A stretch of DNA of 64,000 bases, taken from contig NZ_JAUFQG010000006.1 in assembly GCF_030409605.1 (NCBI RefSeq), positions 1,054,001-1,118,000 of the forward strand, read 5' to 3'. The notes below the pieces were generated by a model, which made no database searches, had not been told where the DNA came from, and saw only the letters and a list, made by a program, of their open reading frames with translations. This document shows, in pieces, positions 25,691 through 35,459 of the stretch (its first letter is position 1; every line of letters begins with the position of its first letter). The stretch is from Simiduia curdlanivorans (GTDB taxonomy: Bacteria > Pseudomonadota > Gammaproteobacteria > Pseudomonadales > Cellvibrionaceae). Position numbers and translations under genes: made by a program.

Positions 25691-26292
25691 ATCGCTCGCC
25701 TTATAGGAAAGTCATTGGTGATTGCCGAGTGGACGACATCGGCCAAAGGAAGGCTGTTAACCTACATTTTCTGGCTGCCGTCCGCCGCCTTATTAGCCGC
25801 TACTAGGCATGGCATTAAGCGAAAAGGCCCCTACCAATGCGACGTTGTTAGCTCCAACAATTGCCGCATTGTAATCGTTAGCTAGTAAGTTAAACACCTC
25901 AAAGGTCGCACCCAATAGCCGGTGCACATTCACGCGACCTGCGGCTCGGTGGGTAAAACGCCGGCTGGTAAGTGCATCGCAGCCAAAAAATAGGCGCCGC
26001 GGTGAACATAAAAAAGCAACCCTTCTCGCCTTCGCTAGGCCGGCAAGCGGACCGACACCTAGACACCCCAACGCCTCGATAAAACCGAAGTATCATTTTA
26101 TTTGAACCAGATTCACCTTTCCCCTTGACCCAGCAAGGGTTTGGTCTTAACTTTCGCGGCTCAAACGTCCATGCTGGCACGCTCCACCCATAGCTGCTTT
26201 ACTGAATAGTTGGCAGGCCTAAGTGAGGATACGGACGGCGTTTCAATTACCTCTCACCCTATTATCGACCTCGAGTTGGAGCGAATTGCAGC
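25691..26292. other. Gene-poor 600-bp stretch upstream of the decarboxylase
   Basis: No coding region I trust. An open minus-strand frame at 25793-26071 matches no family, and its first half looks like antisense noise. The stretch presumably contains the promoters of mgtC (minus) and the decarboxylase (plus), but I see no clear -35/-10 pair. TTGGAG lies before the ATG at 26293. Confidence 0.5.
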
Positions 26293-27462
26293 ATGCAGCA
26301 GAAAATTGATATTCATGACTATTTTTCCCCAGAATCCTTCAAGCGCATTAAAGACCTAGCCGACACTCAGGAAACCCCGTTTGTGGTTATCGATAAGGCT
26401 ATTGTGGCGAAACATTACGACGACCTAGTCAAGGGCTTCCCCATCGCCAAGGTCTACTACGCGGTAAAGGCCAATCCAGCAGACGAATTACTCGCCCTAC
26501 TCAATGAAAAAGGCTCGAACTTTGATATCGCCTCCATCTATGAGTTAGACAAGGTTATGGCGCACGGCGTATCGCCCGACCGCATTAGCTTCGGCAACAC
26601 CATCAAGAAAAGCAAAGACATTCGCTACTTCTACGATAAAGGCGTGCGCATGTTTTCCACCGACTCGGAAGCCGACTTGCGCAATATCGCCAAGGCTGCA
26701 CCCGGCTCAAAAATTTATGTGCGCATTCTGACCGAAGGCTCACAGACCGCCGACTGGCCGCTGTCGCGCAAATTTGGCTGCCAAACCGATATGGCGCTGG
26801 ATTTGATCATTATGGCCCGTGATTTAGGCTTAATTCCCTATGGCATTTCTTTCCACGTAGGTTCTCAACAGCGCGATATCGGCGTCTGGGATTCGGCCAT
26901 CGGCAAAGCCAAAGTTATTTTTGAGCGCATGAAGGAAGAAGACGGCATTCAACTGAAGATGATCAACATGGGTGGCGGCTTCCCCGCCAACTACATCACC
27001 AAAGCCAACAGCCTGACCACCTACGCCGAAGAGATTACCCGTTTTCTCGAAGAAGATTTTGGCGAAGACATGCCTGAAATTATTCTCGAACCAGGCCGTT
27101 CGCTGGTGGGCAATGCCGGCATTCTGGTGAGCGAAGTGGTGCTGATTTCGAAAAAATCCAACACCGCCATGAACCGCTGGGTGTTCACCGACGTGGGTAA
27201 ATTCTCTGGCCTTATCGAAACCATGGATGAGTCCATTAAATACCCCATCTATGTTGAAAAGAACGGCGAATTGGAAGAGGCGGTAATCGCCGGCCCAACC
27301 TGCGATAGCGCCGACATCATGTATGAAAACTACATGTACGGTTTACCGCTGAACTTGGCTATTGGCGATCGCATGTACTGGATCTCTACCGGCGCCTACA
27401 CTACCAGCTACTCGGCTGTTGAATTCAACGGCTTTCCGCCATTGAAAGACTACTACGTGTAA
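26293..27462 (+). CDS. Ornithine/lysine decarboxylase, fold-type III PLP
   Basis: A 389-residue group IV decarboxylase, of the eukaryotic ODC type, that makes putrescine or cadaverine. The PLP lysine lies in VYYAVKANPADE, FHVGSQQ is the first PLP-binding segment, and INMGGGFPANY and EPGRSLVG bind the phosphate. GPTCDSADIMYE carries the second-subunit catalytic Cys/Asp. Substrate choice between ornithine and lysine cannot be read directly. It is a single gene with its own terminator, preceded by a 600-bp region without genes. Confidence 0.9.
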   Translation: MQQKIDIHDYFSPESFKRIKDLADTQETPFVVIDKAIVAKHYDDLVKGFPIAKVYYAVKANPADELLALLNEKGSNFDIASIYELDKVMAHGVSPDRISFGNTIKKSKDIRYFYDKGVRMFSTDSEADLRNIAKAAPGSKIYVRILTEGSQTADWPLSRKFGCQTDMALDLIIMARDLGLIPYGISFHVGSQQRDIGVWDSAIGKAKVIFERMKEEDGIQLKMINMGGGFPANYITKANSLTTYAEEITRFLEEDFGEDMPEIILEPGRSLVGNAGILVSEVVLISKKSNTAMNRWVFTDVGKFSGLIETMDESIKYPIYVEKNGELEEAVIAGPTCDSADIMYENYMYGLPLNLAIGDRMYWISTGAYTTSYSAVEFNGFPPLKDYYV

Positions 27463-27481
27463 CCGCAACCGCCCGATAAAG

Positions 27482-27506
27482 AGCCGGCCACTGGGTCGGC
27501 TTTTTT
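27482..27506 (+). terminator. Rho-independent terminator after the decarboxylase
   Basis: AGCCGGCC pairs with GGTCGGCT (8 bp, one G-U) across an ACTG loop, followed by a T-run. Confidence 0.88.
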
Positions 27507-27637
27507 GTGCCCGTCGCAACAGCCAACTTTGGCGCCTTATGTCAAACTTTGATCGCCTCACCGACTTTTCAACGCAAGCGCCTGTGCTTTAATAACGCCA
27601 TTGAACTTTTGTATTAACCCTCAGTGGAAGCTTGCCC

Positions 27638-29656
27638 ATGAATATTGGACGGATAGCGACAGTTGTCTTTTGCACAGGCGCACTTTTCGCCTGCAACCAA
27701 GCCCAAAACCCCGAAGCACAGATCTCCAATGCCGTAGTTGCCCCAGAGCATTTTCACCCCAAAGGTAAAGAGCCATCATCCTTCACCAAAGCCAAGCAGG
27801 CGCAACTACGCAAAACGTTACCGCTGACCGACGCACGAGATTTTGAAGAACAAAGCCGAGGCCTACTCGCCCGCCCCGACTATGACGAAATCATGGCAGA
27901 AGCTGGCCACGTAGCTTGGAGTATGGGTAAGTACGAATTTCTACTCGACGGAAAAGACTTCGATAGCATCCACCCTTCCCTCCAGCGCCAAGCTTTACTC
28001 AACATGAACTATGGCTTGTACGAGGTCACCGACGGCATCTACCAGGTGCGCGGCTTTGATTTAGCAAACATCAGTTTTATAAAAGGCGACACCGGCTGGA
28101 TTGTTTTCGATCCGCTCACGGCCGAAGAAACCGCCCGCGCCGCACTGAAACTGATCAACGATACTTTAGGTGAGAGGCCCGTTGTCGCCGTCATTTATTC
28201 GCACTCCCACGGCGATCATTTTGGCGGCGCACGTGGTGTAACGACAACTGAAGCAGCGGCCTCGGGCAAAGTAAAAATTATTGCCCCCGCAGGGTTCATG
28301 GAGCACGCGGTTGCCGAAAATGTGCACGCAGGCAATGCCATGAGCCGTCGCATGTTTTACCAATACGGCTCACTCATGCCGGCCAGCCCCTATGGTCATG
28401 TCGATCAATCCATTGGCAAGACCGTTGCCAATGGCAAGCTAGGATTAATTGCCCCCAACCTCAGTATCAGCGAACCTTTGGTAGACATGACCATCGATGG
28501 CGTGCACATGGTGTTTCAAAACACACCGGGCACTGAAGCGCCGGTAGAAATGAACACTTGGTTTCCCGATAAAAAAGCATTCTGGGCGGCGGAAAATATC
28601 AGTGGCACCATCCACAATATTTATACGCTGCGCGGCGCCTTAGTTCGCGACGCTTTAGCTTGGTCAAAATACATCAACATAGCGCTGTACAGTTTTGGCA
28701 AACAGGCCGATGTCATGTTTACCGCACACTCATGGCCGCGCTGGGGCAATGATCGCATTCAACAAGTGATGCGCGGACAGCGCGATATGTATGCCCACTT
28801 AAACAATCAAGTTCTGCATTTAGCCAACCAAGGCGTCACCATCAATCAAATGCACAATGTGTATCAGGTGCCAAAAAGCCAACAAGAACAATGGTACGCC
28901 CGCGGCTATCACGGTTCGTTTGAACACAACTCCCGCGCGGTTATTAACCGTTACCTTGGTTACTGGGACGCTAATCCAGCCACACTCATTCCATTATCGC
29001 CCGAAGACTCTGCACCTTTGTATGTAGAGATGATGGGCGGCGCGGAAAAAATAATGAGCAAAGCACAAAGCCTGTACAACAACGGCGAATATCGATTAGC
29101 GCAAGAAATTACCAATAAGCTGGTTTACGCAGAACCCAATAACCAAAACGCAAAAGATCTATTAGCAGACATTTTCGAACAGCAAGGTTACCAACAAGAA
29201 AGCCCGAGCTTGCGCAACTCTTTTCTCGCCGCCGCATTGGAATTGCGCTCTGGCATTCCCAAAGGCGTGAGCCCAAAAACAGGCCCGGACATTGTTAAAG
29301 CCATGAGCACCGAGCTTTGGCTTGAATATTTAGCGATATTAATGAACGCCGATGACATGGAGGGTGTGAGCTATCGCTTCAATTTAATTCAACCCGACAT
29401 CCAGGAAAATTTTGTGGTGGAGCTTTCCAATGGCGCGCTCACGGCGATTAAAGGTTTTACCGATCCAACAGCAGACCTTACCCTCACCATTAACCGCGCT
29501 GATTTAGAGCCGGTGATGATGCAGCAAAAAAACTTACGGGAACAAGTTTTGGCAGGCAAAGCGAGCGTCGAAGGCGACACCGATGGCTTGCGCGATCTGT
29601 TAACTTCTATAGCACCCTTTGAATTGGACTTTGAAATTATGCCTGGCACGAAATAA
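27638..29656 (+). CDS. Alkylsulfatase-type metallo-beta-lactamase lipoprotein
   Basis: A 672-residue enzyme like SdsA1/YjcS. Its N-terminus has a lipobox signal (VVFCTGALFAC), then a metallo-beta-lactamase domain with the HSHGDHFGGARG motif and a second metal site around GTEAPVEMNTWFPDKKAFWAAEN. A helical dimerisation domain follows (residues ~430-540), then a C-terminal SCP2-like lipid-binding domain (~560-672). It would hydrolyse primary alkyl sulfates such as detergent-like esters, from the envelope. The ATG at 27638 is preferred over a TTG two codons earlier. Confidence 0.88.
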   Translation: MNIGRIATVVFCTGALFACNQAQNPEAQISNAVVAPEHFHPKGKEPSSFTKAKQAQLRKTLPLTDARDFEEQSRGLLARPDYDEIMAEAGHVAWSMGKYEFLLDGKDFDSIHPSLQRQALLNMNYGLYEVTDGIYQVRGFDLANISFIKGDTGWIVFDPLTAEETARAALKLINDTLGERPVVAVIYSHSHGDHFGGARGVTTTEAAASGKVKIIAPAGFMEHAVAENVHAGNAMSRRMFYQYGSLMPASPYGHVDQSIGKTVANGKLGLIAPNLSISEPLVDMTIDGVHMVFQNTPGTEAPVEMNTWFPDKKAFWAAENISGTIHNIYTLRGALVRDALAWSKYINIALYSFGKQADVMFTAHSWPRWGNDRIQQVMRGQRDMYAHLNNQVLHLANQGVTINQMHNVYQVPKSQQEQWYARGYHGSFEHNSRAVINRYLGYWDANPATLIPLSPEDSAPLYVEMMGGAEKIMSKAQSLYNNGEYRLAQEITNKLVYAEPNNQNAKDLLADIFEQQGYQQESPSLRNSFLAAALELRSGIPKGVSPKTGPDIVKAMSTELWLEYLAILMNADDMEGVSYRFNLIQPDIQENFVVELSNGALTAIKGFTDPTADLTLTINRADLEPVMMQQKNLREQVLAGKASVEGDTDGLRDLLTSIAPFELDFEIMPGTK

Positions 29657-29670
29657 GTTAGCGAGCGTAA

Positions 29671-29704
29671 AAAAGGCCGAACAAGGATATTGCTCGGCCT
29701 TTTA
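29671..29704. terminator. Bidirectional terminator between convergent genes
   Basis: AAAAGGCCGA pairs with TCGGCCTTTT around a 14-nt loop. It can serve the sulfatase gene (plus) and rimO (minus). Confidence 0.85.
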
Positions 29705-29730
29705 GTTTTTACATCTTGGAAAAGCGCAAC

Positions 29731-31062
29731 TTAGGCTAGTTCTACCACCGAGCCCCATAAATCGTATTCATCGGCGTGCTCAATTTCCACCAGCACAATA
29801 TCGCCAGGCTCCACATCGAACTCATCGTTTAAATACACGGCGCCATCAATTTCCGGCGCATCGCCCTGGGTGCGGCCAATAGCGCCTTCGTCGTCTACTT
29901 CGTCAATGATTACCGGCAATATACGGCCAATTTTTTTCTGCAACCGCGCGGTGCTGATACGCTGCTGGGTTTCCATGAACCTTTCCCAGCGCTCTTGCTG
30001 CACCTCTTCGGGCACAGGGTCGGGCAACTCATTGGCGGTGGCGCCATCCACCGGCGAATACTTAAAGCAACCTACGCGATCGAGCTGCGCCTCCTCTAAG
30101 AAATCCAATAGCATTTGGAAGTCTTCTTCAGTCTCGCCCGGGAAACCCACAATAAAAGTAGAGCGAATGGTTAAATCGGGGCACTGCTCGCGCCACTTTT
30201 TAATGCGTTCCAATACTTTTTCGCTGTGCGCCGGGCGCTTCATCAATTTCAAGATACGCGGGCTGGCATGCTGAAACGGAATATCTAAATAAGGCAAAAT
30301 TTTACCTTCGGCCATCAACGGAATAATTTTATCCACGTGCGGATAGGGATAAACATAATGCAGGCGCACCCACACACCCATCTCGCCTAAAGCGACCGCT
30401 AAATCTTGCATGCGGGTTTCGGCGCCGCTGGCTAAATCCAACTTAAATTTCACGTCAATGCCATAGGCGCTGGTGTCTTGGGAGATCACCAATAACTCCT
30501 GCACGCCGCTGCTGACGAGATCGTGGGCCTCTTGAACCACTTCGGGGATGGGCCGGCTGACCAAATCGCCGCGCATGGCGGGAATAATGCAAAAGCTGCA
30601 GCGGTGGTTGCAGCCTTCGGAGATTTTTAAATAGGCGTAGTGGCTCGGTGTGAGTTTAATGCCCGCCGGCGGCACTAGTTCGTGGCGGTGCGGGTTGAGC
30701 TGCTCGTTGGGCAGGTATTGATGCACGGTGTTCATCACCGTGTCGTAGTCCGCGGGGCCGCTCACACTGAGCACACCGGGGTTGGCCGCCTTGATGGCTT
30801 CGGCATCGCTGCCCTTACCCATACAACCGGTCACAATCACCTTGCCATTTTCCGCCATGGCCTCGCGGATGGCGTCCATGGACTCCTGCTTGGCAGAGTC
30901 TATAAAGCCACAGGTGTTAACCACAACCAGATCGGCGCCTTGGTACTCGGCGGCAACCTCATAGCCGTCTAAACGCAGCTTGGTCAGAATTCGCTCTGAA
31001 TCAACGAGTGCCTTTGGACAACCTAAGGAAACGAAGCCGACTGTGGGTTGTTTGGCGCTCAT
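29731..31062 (-). CDS. rimO: Ribosomal protein S12 methylthiotransferase
   Basis: A 443-residue radical-SAM enzyme that methylthiolates Asp of ribosomal protein S12. The UPF0004 domain opens with VGFVSLGCPKALVDSERIL. The radical-SAM cluster is CNHRCSFCIIP (CxxxCxxC), and a TRAM domain lies at the C-terminus. The ATG at 31062 (MSAKQPTVGF) is preferred to an upstream start that adds 13 atypical residues. Confidence 0.95.
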   Translation of the reverse strand: MSAKQPTVGFVSLGCPKALVDSERILTKLRLDGYEVAAEYQGADLVVVNTCGFIDSAKQESMDAIREAMAENGKVIVTGCMGKGSDAEAIKAANPGVLSVSGPADYDTVMNTVHQYLPNEQLNPHRHELVPPAGIKLTPSHYAYLKISEGCNHRCSFCIIPAMRGDLVSRPIPEVVQEAHDLVSSGVQELLVISQDTSAYGIDVKFKLDLASGAETRMQDLAVALGEMGVWVRLHYVYPYPHVDKIIPLMAEGKILPYLDIPFQHASPRILKLMKRPAHSEKVLERIKKWREQCPDLTIRSTFIVGFPGETEEDFQMLLDFLEEAQLDRVGCFKYSPVDGATANELPDPVPEEVQQERWERFMETQQRISTARLQKKIGRILPVIIDEVDDEGAIGRTQGDAPEIDGAVYLNDEFDVEPGDIVLVEIEHADEYDLWGSVVELA

Positions 31063-31216
31063 GGCGATACCTCTAGGGTCTGGTGCAGAAAGGGCGCACA
31101 TTCTACTGTCTTGGCGCGCGCAATGCAGCCTATTGTGCCGACTTTTTAATCAGTTTCGACGCTGGGCAGCCATGTTCCGCAATGCCATACTGCAGCAAAC
31201 CTAGGGAGACCCATTC

Positions 31217-31927
31217 ATGACACAAGCGTTGTTCAACATCGCCCACCGAGGCGGCACGGGTGTGGGCCCGGAAAACAGCCTAGCCGCTATAGCCCATGCG
31301 GTAGCGCTAGGCGTGGATGCCGTTGAGATCGATCTGTGGGCCATAGACGAACAACTTTGGGTTACCCACGACCGCCGCTTAGGCCGCAACTTACCCGGTG
31401 ACGGCCGCCTAGAGGCCTTAAGCGCACCTGAGCTCGCGACATTAACACTGGCTAACCAGGAATTTTTACCCACCCTCGACAGCGTGTTTGCACTGACCAA
31501 GGATAAGCTGTTGCTCAATATCGAGCTCAAGGGTCCCAATACCGCACCGCTCCTGTGCCAATGGCTGATGCACCAATTACAGCAGGGCACCAGCGCCGAT
31601 AATTTCTTGTTATCGAGCTTTGATCACGTTCAACTTCTGTATTGCCAACAGCGCTTACCGCACATTCGGCGCGGTGTTTTAGTGGAGGGGATACCGCTAC
31701 AACTCAGCACTTTGTGCCAACGCTTAGAAGCCTACAGCTTTAACCCCTCGATCAATTTTCTCAATAAGGAATTAGTCCGCAGCGCCCAATTGAGCGGGTT
31801 GAAAACCTATGTTTACACCGTTAACGCGGCCGATGATTGGCAGTGGATGGTCGACCTCGGCGTAGACGGCGTATTTACCGATCGCCCCGAGCAGTTGCAG
31901 ATATGGAATGCGAGTGCCCGGCGTTAA
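31217..31927 (+). CDS. Glycerophosphodiester phosphodiesterase
   Basis: A 236-residue TIM-barrel phosphodiesterase that releases an alcohol from glycerophosphodiesters. NIAHRGGTGVGPENSLAAI carries the catalytic His and the metal-binding Glu, and VDAVEIDLWAIDEQLWVTHD carries the EID and HD motifs. It has no signal peptide, so it acts in the cytoplasm (UgpQ-like). It is preceded by an AGGGAG ribosome site. Confidence 0.9.
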   Translation: MTQALFNIAHRGGTGVGPENSLAAIAHAVALGVDAVEIDLWAIDEQLWVTHDRRLGRNLPGDGRLEALSAPELATLTLANQEFLPTLDSVFALTKDKLLLNIELKGPNTAPLLCQWLMHQLQQGTSADNFLLSSFDHVQLLYCQQRLPHIRRGVLVEGIPLQLSTLCQRLEAYSFNPSINFLNKELVRSAQLSGLKTYVYTVNAADDWQWMVDLGVDGVFTDRPEQLQIWNASARR

Positions 31928-31943
31928 GCACCGCGCTGGGTGA

Positions 31944-32273
31944 TTATTTGTTGCGTGCCGCCACGTCGAGGTAACCGCGCTGAATGGCAGTTTCAAAGGA
32001 TTTTGAGCCCTCCACCAGGTCCATAAAACGACTGCGCAACAAGGCTAAAGCGGTCATTTCTGCATCGCTGGGCAACCCGGCGTCAGCTTGATATTTCAAC
32101 GCTAGATCGTGCAAGTGCTTTAGGTAAACTGCCCTGGCTCTGGCCACCATTTCCGCTAAAGGCTTTAGCTGATCGATGGACAGCTCCTCGAGAATCGGAT
32201 TGATAGCGGCGCGATTCGCTTCGCGCAGCAAGCGATCAAACTCCATTAGCAGGCGTGTCGTGTCGGGATTCAT
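31944..32273 (-). CDS. Hypothetical alpha-helical protein
   Basis: A 109-residue soluble protein predicted to be all helical, with no family I recognise. Its start overlaps the stop of the DUF255 gene by 4 bp (ATGA), so the two are translated together. No metal or nucleotide motif is visible. Confidence 0.6.
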   Translation of the reverse strand: MNPDTTRLLMEFDRLLREANRAAINPILEELSIDQLKPLAEMVARARAVYLKHLHDLALKYQADAGLPSDAEMTALALLRSRFMDLVEGSKSFETAIQRGYLDVAARNK

Positions 32274-34342
32274 GCAAATTTCTCCAATGCTAGCTCTGGG
32301 CTCAATACCTGATCGAGCGCCAACACCAATGCTTCATAGGTCTCGTGCGCCTCTTCGTCGGCCTGATCAGCGCGGCAGATAAGCGCTGTATTCTCCTCCA
32401 TCACCATCACTTCAAGCGGGTGCAATTCAGATTCAGTTGGCACCCGATAGCAATAAATTTGATCTTGATAGCGCAACAATAATTTTTGTTGCCAATCGGC
32501 CATCAGCTGCTCGCCTAATAGCAGCACCACAGGCTTAGGCAGTAACGACTCGCGCATCGCCTGCAGCAAAGTGTAGTGCGCCTCCGGCTGCCGGCGCAAT
32601 AAAGGCATCACGTGCTTAATGGTGTGCTGGGCGGCGGCCACATAGCGAGGCTCGGCGGTTAGATAGCCAAATCGAAACAGCGCCAAGGCGGCAGCGCCGT
32701 TGCCAGATGGGGTCATGGTGTCGGCATAAGGTTTAGGCCGATACGGCAGCTCTTCCTGATCATGGGCGGTAAAGTAAAAGCCGCCTTGAACTTGATCGTA
32801 GAAGTGGGTAAGCAAACCTTCGGCGAGGTAGCGCGCAATGCGATAGTCGCTATCGCGCCACTCAACTCTCAGCATGTCGAGCAAGGCGAGTAATAGAAAT
32901 GCGTAGTCGTCTAAAAACGCCGGTAATCGATCGCCATTTTTGTAGGCTAGGCTAAACAAGCGCTTGTTGTACCACAGCTGATCCACCAACTTATCGATCA
33001 GTTGTTGCGCTGCGGCATTAGCCTCTGGGTCGTTGAGATAACGCGCCATTTGCGCCAGCGATTTTGCCAACAACGAGTTCCAACTGCCAATTACTTTATC
33101 ATCGCGCGCCGGTTGCGGTTTTTTAGCTCGGCAAAGCCGTAAAGACTCGCACGCCGATTCAAACAGTGCCTCTGCAGCCTGTAAGTCCATGCCCAAGCGC
33201 TCTGCTGCAGCCGCCGGCGACTTCACACAATGCAATAAAAAGGGCGCCTCGGTTTGACGTTCTAAGCCATACAACACATTGAAAAATGCATATTCGGCAC
33301 CGCTAAGCTGAGCCTTAATTTCGGCCTTGGTAAAATAATAACTGGTGCCATCGCCGCCGCCGGTGCGGGCGTCCAAGCTTGCGCCAAAGCCCTGATCTAC
33401 CGCAAGACAGCGGTCTAACCATTGTTGCGTTTTGCGCGCCACATAGGCGTACATAGGTTGCTTGAGAATGGTGCTGGCGGCAGAGTACAAACCTAATAGC
33501 GCGGCATTATCAAACAACATCTTTTCAAATTGCGGCTGGCGCCAAGCCGCATCGATCGCATAGCGAAAAAAACCGCCCTCTATAGAATCGTGGATCGCCG
33601 AGCCACCGATGCGATCGAGAGACAAGGTGAGATGGGCGGAGGCGTCACCTACCAATTCGGTATTTTCTGATACCGCTTCCAGTAAGCGCCACAGGCTAAA
33701 GGGCAAGGTGAATTTTGGCGCGCCGAGAAAACCACCATGCTCCTTGTCGGCCTGAGCCAACAAACGCACCGAGGCCTCGTGCAATAGGTATAAGTCGGCA
33801 TATTCAGCGTCATCCGCATCCGGTAATTCATTCAACGCTTTGAAACTTTTACCCATTTGCTCGCGCAGATTCAGAAAATCCTTTGGCTGACCGCGATAAA
33901 AATCCACCACGCGAATCAGTAAATCGCCAAACGGAATGCGACCGTCGCTCGGTTCGCGCGGAAAGTAGGTGCCAACCACGAAGGGCAGTAAGGTCTTTGG
34001 GCAGAGGAAAACCGAGAGCGGCCAACCACCGGTTTGGCCATTGAGTAATTGATGGGCGGTTTGAAAAATATCGTCGAGATCGGGCCTCTCCTCTTTATCA
34101 ACTTTAATATTGATAAAGTGGTCGTTCATGTGGGCGGCTATGCTTGGGTCCGAGAAAGATTCGCTCTGCATGACTTGGCAGGAGTTACAGGCCGAATAAC
34201 CAATGGACAAAAAAATCGGCTTGTCCTGCGCCCGCGCGAGCGCTAAAGCCTCCGGCGACCACAATTGCCATGCCACTGGGTCACCGGCATGCTGTAGCAG
34301 ATAGCGGTTCTCTCGACCGCTTAATTGATTACGCAATGTCAT
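32270..34342 (-). CDS. DUF255 thioredoxin-domain protein (YyaL-like)
   Basis: A 690-residue protein of the YyaL/SSP411 family. An N-terminal thioredoxin-like domain (FLSIGYSACNSCQVM, then VDKEERPDLD) is followed by an (alpha/alpha)6 barrel with family motifs such as GGFFRYAIDAAWRQPQFEKML and VIGSWNSLLAKSLAQMARYL. The CxxC is kept, but the His residues usual around it (CHWCH) are replaced (CNSCQ). Its function is unknown; a role in redox or N-glycan-like metabolism has been suggested for the family. Confidence 0.85.
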   Translation of the reverse strand: MTLRNQLSGRENRYLLQHAGDPVAWQLWSPEALALARAQDKPIFLSIGYSACNSCQVMQSESFSDPSIAAHMNDHFINIKVDKEERPDLDDIFQTAHQLLNGQTGGWPLSVFLCPKTLLPFVVGTYFPREPSDGRIPFGDLLIRVVDFYRGQPKDFLNLREQMGKSFKALNELPDADDAEYADLYLLHEASVRLLAQADKEHGGFLGAPKFTLPFSLWRLLEAVSENTELVGDASAHLTLSLDRIGGSAIHDSIEGGFFRYAIDAAWRQPQFEKMLFDNAALLGLYSAASTILKQPMYAYVARKTQQWLDRCLAVDQGFGASLDARTGGGDGTSYYFTKAEIKAQLSGAEYAFFNVLYGLERQTEAPFLLHCVKSPAAAAERLGMDLQAAEALFESACESLRLCRAKKPQPARDDKVIGSWNSLLAKSLAQMARYLNDPEANAAAQQLIDKLVDQLWYNKRLFSLAYKNGDRLPAFLDDYAFLLLALLDMLRVEWRDSDYRIARYLAEGLLTHFYDQVQGGFYFTAHDQEELPYRPKPYADTMTPSGNGAAALALFRFGYLTAEPRYVAAAQHTIKHVMPLLRRQPEAHYTLLQAMRESLLPKPVVLLLGEQLMADWQQKLLLRYQDQIYCYRVPTESELHPLEVMVMEENTALICRADQADEEAHETYEALVLALDQVLSPELALEKFA

Positions 34343-34500
34343 GAAAGTCCAAGACCCAAACCCGCCTTATCCCACTGAATTGACGGTTTAGCGCTAGCCT
34401 AAACTGCCCCGTTAATTCAAAGCATAGCACCAAAGAAGAAATAAAAAGGGATTGATAATCAAATAGTTAGACAGGGATGTCATATGGCCGACGAACGGAA

Positions 34501-35262
34501 TTAAGGCTTGGAGTTAATTTCGTACCGGCTTTTTATCGCTTCAAAATGCTGCTCTCTCTGCATTTCCAGCGCCTGCCAAAACCGGCTTACCTGCTCCGGA
34601 TTACTCTGGAAGTAGACCGGCGAGAAAGCAACATACCAAGGTAGCTCGAATAAGGGCGTGGGCAGGGTTTTCAGCTTGGCCTCAAGCCCTAGCTTTTTGG
34701 CAACCTGCCAACCTATCTGCTGCTCAATGACATAGCCATCTAAACGCCCCAAACTAACCAGCGTCAGGCCCTGCTCTAAGGTCACCGAGTTAGGTGACAG
34801 GGCACCAACTTGCCTAAGCGTCTGCTCAGACACATACCCCAATGGCGTACCGATGCCGAACTTCAGCCCCTTAAATACCGCGCCATCCCATTCAAGTAGC
34901 GAATCTTTGTGGCTAAAAATTATAAATTCACTTAACCAAATGCGCTGGTTCTCCCGCAGCAGGCCCTGTTCATTCTTAGGGAATATGAGCGACTCACCCC
35001 GCGTTTGGGTCCAGCTAACGGCTAACATGGCATCCAACTCACCTTGCTGCACCATGGCGAGACAGCGTTTCCAGGGGCGGTGTAAATAGCTCACGGCTAA
35101 TGCCGACTTAGCGGCGGCAAGTTCCACCAAATCTTTTAGGATGCCCTGCCCTTGGGGATTGATATAGGGCGAGTAGTCGGCATCTTCGGCACACACACGC
35201 AGCTCTTGTGCGGCGGTTACACAGGCCATGAACACTGAAAAAAAGAGGATTATGCAACGCAC
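34501..35262 (-). CDS. Periplasmic solute-binding protein (family 3-like)
   Basis: A 253-residue protein with the signal peptide MRCIILFFSVFMACVTAAQ, starting at GTG. ELRVCAEDADYSPYIN and LAVSYLHRPWKRCLAMVQQGELDAML follow the PBPb plan. No permease genes are adjacent, so it may be an orphan sensor-type binding protein. Before the mobile-element insertion upstream, the gap to the acetyltransferase gene would have been only about 60 bp. Confidence 0.78.
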   Translation of the reverse strand: MRCIILFFSVFMACVTAAQELRVCAEDADYSPYINPQGQGILKDLVELAAAKSALAVSYLHRPWKRCLAMVQQGELDAMLAVSWTQTRGESLIFPKNEQGLLRENQRIWLSEFIIFSHKDSLLEWDGAVFKGLKFGIGTPLGYVSEQTLRQVGALSPNSVTLEQGLTLVSLGRLDGYVIEQQIGWQVAKKLGLEAKLKTLPTPLFELPWYVAFSPVYFQSNPEQVSRFWQALEMQREQHFEAIKSRYEINSKP

Positions 35263-35310
35263 ACGTCTACCACGCTAAAGTCTACCCGACCGGCCTAAGC
35301 CAAAAGTATA

Positions 35311-35320
35311 GACGCTAGTG
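35311..35320. repeat. Target-site duplication, left copy
   Basis: GACGCTAGTG occurs here and again at 36935-36944, directly abutting the inverted ends of the element between them. Confidence 0.8.
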
Positions 35321-35459
35321 CACTACTGTCCCACAAAAACGACGCGATCATCGTTAGTCTTTAAGCCTCACAATAGATGCGACATCTGGGCGTATATTTG
35401 GACATGAGTTTGGTACCCGCACTAGCGACACGACGTGAATACATATATGGACCCACCCC

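Noticed and set aside
25793..26071. Minus-strand open frame in the gap before the decarboxylase
   Set aside because: No ribosome site, no recognisable domain and unusual composition; not strong enough to call a gene or pseudogene.
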